Shown: in pieces, positions 53,986 through 62,103 of the stretch
How positions within the stretch are numbered: position 1 is the stretch's first letter
Layout of the letters: every line of letters starts with the position of its first letter
Assembly (NCBI RefSeq): GCF_000227135.1
Contig: NC_018261.1
Location: 1,498,355-1,562,354 of the forward strand
Length of the DNA stretch: 64,000 nucleotides
Direction: 5' to 3'
Source of the DNA: Leishmania donovani
Taxonomy: Eukaryota; Euglenozoa; Kinetoplastea; Trypanosomatida; Trypanosomatidae
Notes under the pieces: model-generated
Databases searched by the model: none
Seen by the model: only the letters and a program-made list of their open reading frames with translations
What the model was told of the DNA's origin: nothing
Translations under genes and position numbers: made by a program

Positions 53986-54637
53986 GTTTCTTTTTTTTTT
54001 TCAACGTGCCCATTCACCGCCATGCAGCATGCGATCCACCCCACTCCACTCCACTCCACCACCACCACCCCTGCCCTGGTCACAGGGGCACATCGAGTGG
54101 TGCGAAGCAGCGTTACACATGTGCGGTGCAGCGATGTTCACTGAGCGGTCTGAGCGTGGCCCCAGGCTCATACTCTGCCTACCACGGCTGCCTCACAGCT
54201 GCTCCTGCTTTGCCGGTCGTCATGTGGGGCACCCCCTCGGGGTCGCTCNNNNNNNNNNNNNNNNNNNNNNNNNNNNNNNNNNNNNNNNNNNNNNNNNNNN
54301 NNNNNNNNNNNNNNNNNNNNNNNNNNNNNNNNNNNNNNNNNNNNNNNCACGTCGACCCGCTGCTCATCATATGGATGGCGCAGGCGTGCTCACTGCCGCA
54401 GGGCGCTCCCGCGCAGCACCATCCCCCGGACCTCACTGCCTACATGAGCGGCGATGCATTGCCCTGACCTCCCCACGTCCCAGGCACGTGACCCTGCCAG
54501 CACCAGAGGTGGCTCAGCGTTTGCCAGGGATCGCTGGGCTGCCTGGGGCTCTTGCCCCCGCTCCCCCCCCCACGCACACAGAGAGAGAGAGAGTGAGCCC
54601 ACGTGGACCCTGATACAAATACAGAGGCTTTTCCTCT
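53986..54637 (-). mobile_element. SIDER2 element, right arm of a long inverted repeat (contains Ns)
   Basis: This is the reverse complement of 50686-51287. It starts with GTTTC plus a T run (the complement of the A-rich tail), carries (CCACT)n at about 54039-54058, is interrupted by Ns at 54249-54347, and ends with the complement of AGAGGAAAAGCCTCTG. The flanking bases of the gap correspond to 51027 and 50971 of the left arm. The element is therefore in the - orientation, opposite to transcription. Near-identity to the left arm contrasts with the diverged copies at 20 and 31 kb and suggests recent copying or gene conversion. Confidence 0.8.
54249..54347. other. Assembly gap (99 Ns) inside the right SIDER2 arm
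   Basis: Ninety-nine unknown bases. Comparison with the left arm predicts that the missing segment is the reverse complement of about 50972-51026, i.e. about 55 bp including the SIDER core, so the N count is probably a placeholder. Confidence 0.95.
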
Positions 54638-55129
54638 TGTGAGGGCGCCATCGACATGATATGGTATATTAATTGAACCAATGGCCGACAGCTGACCATA
54701 ACGCTTCTGGCGGCTTTCGCGCTTCCTTTTTTCTTGTTCCACATTATTATTATTGCTGCTGTTGCCGTGAAGCAACCGTAACCCGCGGGGTCGAGGCGCC
54801 GTGCTGGAGGACGAGGTGTCAGACGGCGTTGTCTTGTCGGCCCTCTGCAAGTTTCTCTTTCCCACGCAACCGTTTTGCTTCCGTGTGCGAGGCCACTTGG
54901 CGAATCATCCTGTTTCCTCTCGCACCTCTTCCATGTATCATCTACAATTTGTAGGGGCACGGGTAATGTGCCGAACCGATTCACAACCCCCCCCCCCGCC
55001 CACCCACACCCTCACGCACACAGGCAAGTACGGGCGCACATGCTGTATCCTCGTACGCACGCTGCCTTGAGCTGAGCAAGTTTTAATGTTCTGTTCAAGT
55101 CGAATTCTCTGAAACTGCTTCAACCAGCC

Positions 55130-56110
55130 GGTGAAGTTGTTTCACGGAGAACCACTAGTACTTAAAGGGACCCGATCCGGCCTTTTCCTGATTGAAGACG
55201 TCCAACTGAAGCTAAAAGATGGTGCGCTTGGGCTGAGGCTTTGCCAGCGTGGTTGTGGAGTTTCCCAAGACGAGGCGTCACAGGCTTCCACTCAGAAGGG
55301 GCCCTGCCCTTCCGCTGTTTGCGGATGCGTTAGCAGGTGCGGCCGTCCAGAGCCTGGGGCCGCTTCAGGGCGGGCGCAGCCGGCGTATCCCTGCGGGGAG
55401 GACGCTGGCGATATCCCACTGGCAAAGGTATGCCGAAGGTGATGCTAGCACGCAGCCCAGATCCATAGGCGACCCCGCAAGCTTCTTCACTCGGGAGCCG
55501 CAACGCCATGCATGTATGATACTCAGCCAAACCTCAACCCTACCTTCACCCTCTCACGCCACCTGAATGCACGCCCTTTCGGGTCTCCCTCGTCGTATAC
55601 ACGTCGCCTTTTCATGTACCTCCACCTCACCCTCACGGCCACCGCCCGTCGGTAGCGGCGGATGAATGCGAAAAAAAGGGGGAGGGTCTGAATGGAACAA
55701 GCGTATTGAGACCCTGCACCACGCTAAATCGCCGTTTCCAGGCGCTTGGCGACTTAAAGGGCTATGACCACACGCCAAGGTCGGTCGTATGCACTCTCAG
55801 TTCTAGGATAAGTACGTCTACAGCATCGTCGGCGCTGGCAGCCTTGTCTTTAGGGACCTAGTCGATGCAATCATGAATGGGCGGAAGGCGTACTTGCCCG
55901 AGTGCATCCGCGCCGTCTATCTATGCGGTATGAGCTTCCGCGGGGGTGCTGGCAAAAGACTCTGCACCGTGCTCGGCGCGTGACATTTGCGGAGCTTTCA
56001 AGGGCTGTGCCGAGATGCTGGCGGCCAACGCTGCCGGGGTTGCGGTGGGCAGCAGAAACGACGTGGGAGTGCCTACGTTAACGACTCCGTCGAGGTCGCC
56101 CTTGCTTTGA
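55130..56110 (+). pseudogene. Possible decayed protein gene (unidentified)
   Basis: Between the right SIDER2 arm and the HECT gene, the DNA loses its T/C bias and yields protein-like peptides in different frames. Examples are RSGLFLIEDVQLKLKDGALG (about 55174-55233), an Ala/Leu/Arg-rich stretch at about 55255-55420, YVYSIVGAGSLVFRDLVDAI and the following MNGRKAYLPECIRAVYLCG (about 55814-55930). After a stop in that frame comes a third-frame run, ICGAFKGCAEMLAANAAGVA (about 55987-56046), reaching a stop near 56109. At least two frame changes and several stops separate them. I do not recognise the family. It may be a gene remnant or chance. Confidence 0.33.
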
Positions 56111-56644
56111 CCGGGCGATTTCAGTCTACTATTTTTTTTTTGCTGTTGTTTGGCCTGCACAACACATCCTTCTGATGCACGCCACGCGCCCCGCGACGAC
56201 GTCGTTTACTGCGCCTTCTCCAAAACTAACCATCTCCCATGCTTGGTCACGTGCTGTGGGTTGCCCCCACGCTCTTCTGCCACGAAGTGGCGACAACCAC
56301 GCAGAGAGAGAGGGAGATGACGTCGGGGTCTATCAAAAAAAGGTGATCCCGATGTTGCCGGCACGACTGCCACCCTTGATGGCGCTGTACTTCGTGCCTC
56401 GATGCGGCTCATATTCGCTGCTTTCCCTGAGCGTCTCCATCGTCAAGCGTTGAACACGCCAACACACGTCGGCACACCGCAAGGGAGCGCTTACGTAAGG
56501 CGACAGCGTCACTCGAGTTTTCCTCCATGCGTGCCGCCGAGCGTCTATCTGTGTAGGGTACTCCACGGTGGCTACGGAATGACGGCAAGGTCCACCATGA
56601 GGTGGACGCCTCGCTTCTTGGTGCTCCATCATCGCCTCGCAAAC

Positions 56645-56715
56645 GCACCCCTCCACTCTTTCCACTCTTTTTTCGTTCGCATTTGTCTTTTTCTTTTGCT
56701 TTGCCGGTAACGTAG
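56645..56715 (+). promoter_or_regulatory. Candidate spliced-leader acceptor of the HECT ligase gene
   Basis: A long pyrimidine tract (CCACTCTTTCCACTC... to CTTTTGCTTTGCC) is followed by the first AG at 56714-56715. Use of this site would give a 5' UTR of about 304 nt that includes a (TG)n stretch. This is by far the strongest tract in the 1 kb upstream of the gene. Confidence 0.5.
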
Positions 56716-57019
56716 TGGACTCCGTTGGCGTGTGCAAGTTTGTGTGTGCGTGTGTGTGTGTGCCTTCCTGTGTCTCTCACGGCGCACTGTGTGCTTCGCA
56801 CGGGGACCCGGAGAAACGACCAAACAGAAAAAGCGTTGCTTGCTCCATCGACGAAGGTGCACCAGCGTGTTTCGTGAGGAGACGCCCTGGCTGTCACCTA
56901 CGGCTACACATTGCTGAATTTAATTCTCCGACAGAGGTTCACTGGTGATTGCTCTCGTTGTGGGGCCGACTTATTTCACAAAGTACTCTGAGCTAGACCC
57001 CATTCCTTCTGAGTGCGCC

Positions 57020-60000
57020 ATGACCTCGCTGAGAGACGAGTCAGCGAGGCTGGCAGACGAAGAGGCGTACACGTCTCTTCTGGAAATTTGCACAGAGCTC
57101 ATTATTGCCGAAGGCACCGATGACCCACCCCTGAAGCAGCCCCTCGGGATGCTGCACGAGCTTCTGCACCGCCAGCACCTCGGCGGCGACGCCACCGTGC
57201 TTTCCATCCGTGCGGTTCGCATTCTTCTGGAGAAGTTCATTTCGGCCATGTCCTCCAAGCTGCGCGTGAAGCTGGTTGAGTGCGCGCGCTCCGCATTTGA
57301 GCGAGTTTCTCGCCTGATTCACGGGTCGCCAACGAGTGACGCTGACTCCGGGTTTGTTCACACAAAGCGATGGGAGCTGCAGGAGGAGCTGCTTCAGTGC
57401 ATGTCTGCAGCAGCCCAGAGCGACAGCGCGGTGCAGGCTGCTCTGCCACCGCTGCAAGAGCAGCTGACCTTCTGCAAGTCAGTGATGGACGTGTCGCTGG
57501 ATATGTGTCTGCAGGCGCTGCGGATGTGCTGCGTGTTGCTGCGCAGTGCTCAGCTGTCTGCGCAGCCCCACTTGGTTTCCATGATTCGCGACTTGTTTCA
57601 GAGCAGGTTGACGGCGCTCGAGTCGATGGAGATGAATCAGGATTGGCTGCGCCTCCTTCGGCACCTTACAGAGGTTGCGGTGACGCTGAAGGCGTACGCA
57701 GCGAGGACGCCAGAGACCGCGGAAGCGAATGCGATCACGGGTAAAAGGATGAACCGCAAACGCAAGCGCACGATGGCATCGAACCCGTCACGAGCGGCGC
57801 GAATATCTGCCGCAGGAGTCGATGGTGAGCGCGGCGACGGCACTGATGAGGCGCTCGTTTTGCTACGCCTGTGCCAGAAGGTGTGTGCGACACCGCGCCT
57901 CGACCGTGCCTTTCGCAGTACGGTGTTCAGCTGCGTCAATGCCGTTCTTTCCGACGCGGCGCGCATTGCCGGCGTGTCGGCGGACACCTGCGTCAGCGTT
58001 GCGATGGACCTTGCGCGTGAGTTGACGCGCAATGTGCGCACCACTCTGACGATCGCGAACCCGTTTGTGAACCGTGAGGTCGTCTCCGGCACCAGCAGTG
58101 CTGCCGCGAGCATCCCACTTGCGCGTGGGGACGAGGAAGCCGACGATGACGAAGAACAGGGTGAGGACCTGCTGAGCAGCACCGAGGGGGCGAAGTGGCA
58201 TCTGCCGGAGCCGGAGTGGCCGCTGCTGGTTCTCATTGCGAACATCTTTGCTGCAAAGACGGTGCCGACACCGGAGCACATGTGGTGGTCGGTCGGCGAC
58301 GACGAGTACGCGCGGCGGTTTTCCAAAGAGGACCGTCTTCGTCTCACCAACGCGTTCTTCGCCGCCGAAGACGTGCTGGACTTAAAGAAGCGCGGGAGCC
58401 GTGTGCACCTCTCCACCATGCGCGAGTTTCTGTGGCCCTTCGACCTTGGCTGCAGGGTCCTTTTCCAGCCAGTTCCGTGCACGTATGCTGTGGCGGAAGC
58501 CGTGCCCGTCGCGCCGTCCCTTCAGTGCCCGCCCTCGCGCGCCGGCGAGCTAACATTTGCACTTCGTAAGTGCGACGTGAGCGCGTTCTTGGAGCATCTC
58601 GGGGCCGTGTTGCACAACGGCGGCGACGTCGCCGCTTTCGGGCAGTCTGTGCTGCTGCAGGTGCTGCTGGTTGTCGGGCCGCACGCGAGGGATGTCACGC
58701 GTGCCGCGCTGCTCAGTTTTCTGGCGGACGCCGCCACTCCTCTCATCGAGCAAGTCTCAGAGGTGCTTGTGCGCCACGACAGGGCGTGGGCGAGTACGCT
58801 GCTGGATGCGGGTGTCACAGAGACGATCCTGCGCCGAAGTACGTCGGTTACCCCCGAGCGAAGCCCGGTCGTGCAGATGTTGCGCCGTGAGGCGGCCAGC
58901 CTACCCTCGACACCACCGCTGCTGCCCCGCTGTGGGTTACCAACGGTGGGACCGGCGGAGCTGCGGCGTGTTCTGCAGCATGGCGGTCGAAGTGATGTGG
59001 AGGCGCTGCTGGAGGTACTCACGTTCACGGAGGCGTGTGTGTGGGACACCGTCGCGTGCAGAGAGGCCGTGCGCGCTCTTGCTGGGGCGGCCGCTCTAGG
59101 CAAAGACAGCACAGCCCAGGCAAATGGCGCCGCATCCGCTGGATGGGCCCGGCAGCTGGAGCATCTGCTGACGAGTCTCGTGATGAAGCGGCTGCAGGAC
59201 ATGGCGCTGCAGCTCCAGCAGCGGAGGACGCTGCAGCAGATTGTGGAGGAATCCGAGGTGGTGGAGGTGATCGTGTGCGATAACGGTCGATCTAGTCAGT
59301 TTACGTGCCCTCGCCAGCACCCGTTGCATCACCACCACAGCTGCAACTGGAAGTGCGACGAATGCAGTGCTAGTGGCCTCCAGGACGCGTGGTCGTGCCG
59401 AGAATGTGATTACGATCTCTGTGCCACGTGTGCGAGGACACGCTGTAACCGCGTGAACGGTGCACTGACCGCAACGACGCAGGACCTTTTGACGGCGTGG
59501 CGCGCCTCGGCCGACACGTCCACGGAGGCATCTGCGCCGCTCACGCGAGCTGTTCTCTTCAGTGAGGAGAGGGGCCTTGTCTCGGTCGCCACGCCCCTTG
59601 CCTGTCTGCACAGGCAGTCGGTGCACCTTGGCGAAATCTACACGGCCTGCCCGTGCGGGCTCGTCTCCCCTGGCCCTGCGAGGCCGCTAGAAGCGGCGGC
59701 AGCCACGGACACATTTCTTCTTGGTACGCTGCTCTCCCTTTTCGGTCGCACCTGCGGCCAAGACGTCGGCGTGCAGCGGCGCCTGCTGAAGGCGTACGAG
59801 AGCGCTGGCCCCTTCGTTTTTCTCGGAGGCGCACGCGCCGTGCCGGCGGAGCTTCGGTGTCTCACGACGCACCTGGCCCCGCATCTGCCGCTTTCTGTGA
59901 AAAACCTCATCACACGCTACGTGGCGATCGACTGCCGTCGTTTTGCCTTTCAAACACTTCATGATCAGGCGGCGACGGTGATGTCGGCAAACACCGGCGT

Positions 60001-61129
60001 TGCTCCCGAGTCGCCGAAGCCGCACAAGACGCAAGTGCCGCGCAGTGATAAGCCCGCGCTGCTTCGAGTCTTGCACGACAGCTTCTGCGGCCTTCTCTCA
60101 CCGTTAGTGAAGGTCGACTTCACCTTTGAGGGCGAAGAGGGCTTTGGTAGCGGCCCATCGCAGGAGGTGTACACGGAGCTCTCCGCCTACTTCCGCGCGG
60201 AGTCGAAGTTTTGGTTCGTGACGGAGGATGACGGCGGGGCAGATCCGGTGACGCTGCCATTTCCGACGACCAAGGCTCTGTTTCTCAAGGAGTTCTTCGC
60301 CCTCGGTGCCGCCTGTGCCCGCGCCTTCATCGATGAGTATCGCATGGACATGGACCTGCTGCCGCAGGCATGGCCACTGCTAATGCTTCCCTCCCTCGGG
60401 CTTCCCGTGGGCCAGAAGGCCGGAGCGCGCAGCTCACCCTGTGCATCGACCCTGGCGGCGCTGACGAACTTGTTGGAGGTGCTGGACCCATCGCTGCACC
60501 GCAGCTTTGCCCAGCTACGGCGCATTTCGGAGGCCGAGTTGGCGGCGGTGGGGCTCGAGATGGACGATGGCACCCTCCTCAGAACCCATGCAGACCTGGA
60601 GCAGCACTTGCAGCTCACGGTGGTCACCCGCTTCGAGGTAGCGCTGGAGAATCTGCGCCACTTCCAATGGGGCTTGCTTTCAGTGATGGAGGTGGAGGCC
60701 CTGTGGTGCCTCAGCGACGAAGAGCGCAGCATGCTCATCTGTGGTTCCGACGCGAAGGCTGACGGCCCACTCTTCACCGAGGAAGAGCTGCGGGCGCAGA
60801 CAACGATGGGCAGCGGCTATAGCAGTGGCAGTGTTCACGTAGAAATGCTACTTTCCATTGTCGGCGGTGACTTCACGCGTGCGCAACAGCGCGATTTTCT
60901 GGAGTTCCTGACTGGCTCGCCGCGGCTGCCCTTCAACGGCTTGGCCGGTCTCGGTCGCCTCATCACGGTGGCGATGAAGGACATGGAGAGTAAGGACGAG
61001 CAGACCCTGCCGTCGTGCAACACGTGCTTTCTGTATCTGAAGCTGCCGCCCTACACCACCCGCGAGATCATGAGGGAGCGTTTGCTGCTCGCCGTGACGG
61101 AGGGGCGTCGCAACTACAGTCTTTCGTAG
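57020..61129 (+). CDS. HECT-domain E3 ubiquitin ligase with a cysteine/histidine-rich finger
   Basis: The protein has 1369 residues from the ATG at 57020; the frame is open 25 codons further upstream, to a GTG. The HECT catalytic domain covers about 1014-1369. It opens with VKVDFTFEGEEGFGSGPSQE and ends with LPSCNTCFLYLKLPPY, where Cys1336 (in NTCF) is the thioester-forming residue, 34 residues from the end, as is normal. Such ligases accept ubiquitin from an E2 and transfer it to substrate lysines. At about 759-811 lies a finger with HPLHHHHSCNWKCDEC and SCRECDYDLCATC, resembling C1/DC1 or ZZ zinc-binding modules. The N-terminal half looks helical and carries a basic cluster KRMNRKRKR (about residues 243-251, a possible nuclear signal) and an acidic run (DEEADDDEEQGED, about 371-383). 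The substrate is unknown. Confidence 0.93.
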   Translation: MTSLRDESARLADEEAYTSLLEICTELIIAEGTDDPPLKQPLGMLHELLHRQHLGGDATVLSIRAVRILLEKFISAMSSKLRVKLVECARSAFERVSRLIHGSPTSDADSGFVHTKRWELQEELLQCMSAAAQSDSAVQAALPPLQEQLTFCKSVMDVSLDMCLQALRMCCVLLRSAQLSAQPHLVSMIRDLFQSRLTALESMEMNQDWLRLLRHLTEVAVTLKAYAARTPETAEANAITGKRMNRKRKRTMASNPSRAARISAAGVDGERGDGTDEALVLLRLCQKVCATPRLDRAFRSTVFSCVNAVLSDAARIAGVSADTCVSVAMDLARELTRNVRTTLTIANPFVNREVVSGTSSAAASIPLARGDEEADDDEEQGEDLLSSTEGAKWHLPEPEWPLLVLIANIFAAKTVPTPEHMWWSVGDDEYARRFSKEDRLRLTNAFFAAEDVLDLKKRGSRVHLSTMREFLWPFDLGCRVLFQPVPCTYAVAEAVPVAPSLQCPPSRAGELTFALRKCDVSAFLEHLGAVLHNGGDVAAFGQSVLLQVLLVVGPHARDVTRAALLSFLADAATPLIEQVSEVLVRHDRAWASTLLDAGVTETILRRSTSVTPERSPVVQMLRREAASLPSTPPLLPRCGLPTVGPAELRRVLQHGGRSDVEALLEVLTFTEACVWDTVACREAVRALAGAAALGKDSTAQANGAASAGWARQLEHLLTSLVMKRLQDMALQLQQRRTLQQIVEESEVVEVIVCDNGRSSQFTCPRQHPLHHHHSCNWKCDECSASGLQDAWSCRECDYDLCATCARTRCNRVNGALTATTQDLLTAWRASADTSTEASAPLTRAVLFSEERGLVSVATPLACLHRQSVHLGEIYTACPCGLVSPGPARPLEAAAATDTFLLGTLLSLFGRTCGQDVGVQRRLLKAYESAGPFVFLGGARAVPAELRCLTTHLAPHLPLSVKNLITRYVAIDCRRFAFQTLHDQAATVMSANTGVAPESPKPHKTQVPRSDKPALLRVLHDSFCGLLSPLVKVDFTFEGEEGFGSGPSQEVYTELSAYFRAESKFWFVTEDDGGADPVTLPFPTTKALFLKEFFALGAACARAFIDEYRMDMDLLPQAWPLLMLPSLGLPVGQKAGARSSPCASTLAALTNLLEVLDPSLHRSFAQLRRISEAELAAVGLEMDDGTLLRTHADLEQHLQLTVVTRFEVALENLRHFQWGLLSVMEVEALWCLSDEERSMLICGSDAKADGPLFTEEELRAQTTMGSGYSSGSVHVEMLLSIVGGDFTRAQQRDFLEFLTGSPRLPFNGLAGLGRLITVAMKDMESKDEQTLPSCNTCFLYLKLPPYTTREIMRERLLLAVTEGRRNYSLS

Positions 61130-62103
61130 GCCTCGCAACATGCATGGCTGTTTCAGCCGCGCGTCGCCGTTGCGAAGAGTTCACGAGCGGCTGGTGCCGC
61201 CACCGTGTCAGGACTCATGTCGCGTGCGTCCTTCCCTGTAGGTGCGTGCGTGTGAGTGTGTGTATGCTTGACATTTGCGTTGGTGTGTTGCTGCAGGGTT
61301 GTCTTTGGGGGAGAGGAGGGGGCACTTTGGTGGCCACATAACGCGCTCGATGGCTTTGCATTCTGTGTCTCAGCCGGCTCTCTCCGTGTTTCATGCCGAA
61401 GGGGTCGCACTTGTAAGAACGGTTAACGACAAGCGTAATTGAAAGAGGAATGCGAAAGCCGCACACATATGTGCGTCAATCAACAGAGGTGTGCGGCGCA
61501 CTGGCGTGCGGGCAGCTTTGCAGGGTTGCTCTCCTCTTTCGCAGGTTTCTTGTCGATGTCTTCGCCCGCGATGCCCTCTCGCCTCTCTGCGACGGTGCGG
61601 CACCGATGAGTCAGCGGTACAAGAGAGCGGCCCTGCCAATGTGCGTGTGCGAGGCGCCGTGCTTTGCTCAGGCGAAAAAATCGGTACCATGTAGGCTACA
61701 CCGCGTGCGTGTGTGAGAGCGGACACCCATCACCACCACCACCACCACCACCACCACCCTGCGGCAAGTGCTATGGCGTGCGCCGTGGGGCTGAATCTGC
61801 ACACTCCTCATAAGTCGTTTGCATTCCGCCACTGCCCTTTCGCACCCATAGGTGCCTACAAGAGAGTTGGAGCGTCGCCATTGCCGCAGAGAAAGCAAGG
61901 TCCTGAACTCACACAAGCGCACCCCACTGATAAGAGGCCCGCGCGAGCTGACCTCATCCCCATAAGACTACTCACCCACCCGGCGCAAGTACACCTGCGC
62001 ACCCGTTTATATCCATCCGAGAGCCCCCCCCCCACACACACAAAAAAAAGAGGAGGAAACCCTATCCTCACTACGCTCGCCCCGAGAATAAAATCACAAG
62101 GCG
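61130..62103. other. Intergenic region between HECT ligase and AP-1 gamma
   Basis: About 1 kb. It contains CT-rich stretches near 61528-61560, a (CAC)n repeat at about 61731-61757, and a C9/CACACA/A8 patch at about 62026-62048 immediately before the adaptin gene. No gene is supported. Confidence 0.55.
61731..61757. repeat. (CAC)n trinucleotide microsatellite
   Basis: About nine uninterrupted CAC units in the region upstream of the adaptin gene, probably outside any protein. Length variation between isolates is likely for such a tract. Confidence 0.9.

Larger units (their letters stand above)
53555..57019. other. Intergenic region with right SIDER2 arm, sequence gap and a decayed island
   Basis: About 3.5 kb. 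It contains the right SIDER2 arm (53986-54637, interrupted by Ns), a C10-rich and (CA) stretch near 54988-55020, a fragmented coding-like island at about 55130-56110, and a strong pyrimidine tract at 56645-56705 preceding the HECT gene. No intact gene is supported. Confidence 0.6.

Noticed and set aside
54006..54613. Frames read through the Ns (about 54249-54347)
   Set aside because: They are artefacts of translating a SIDER2 repeat and unknown bases.
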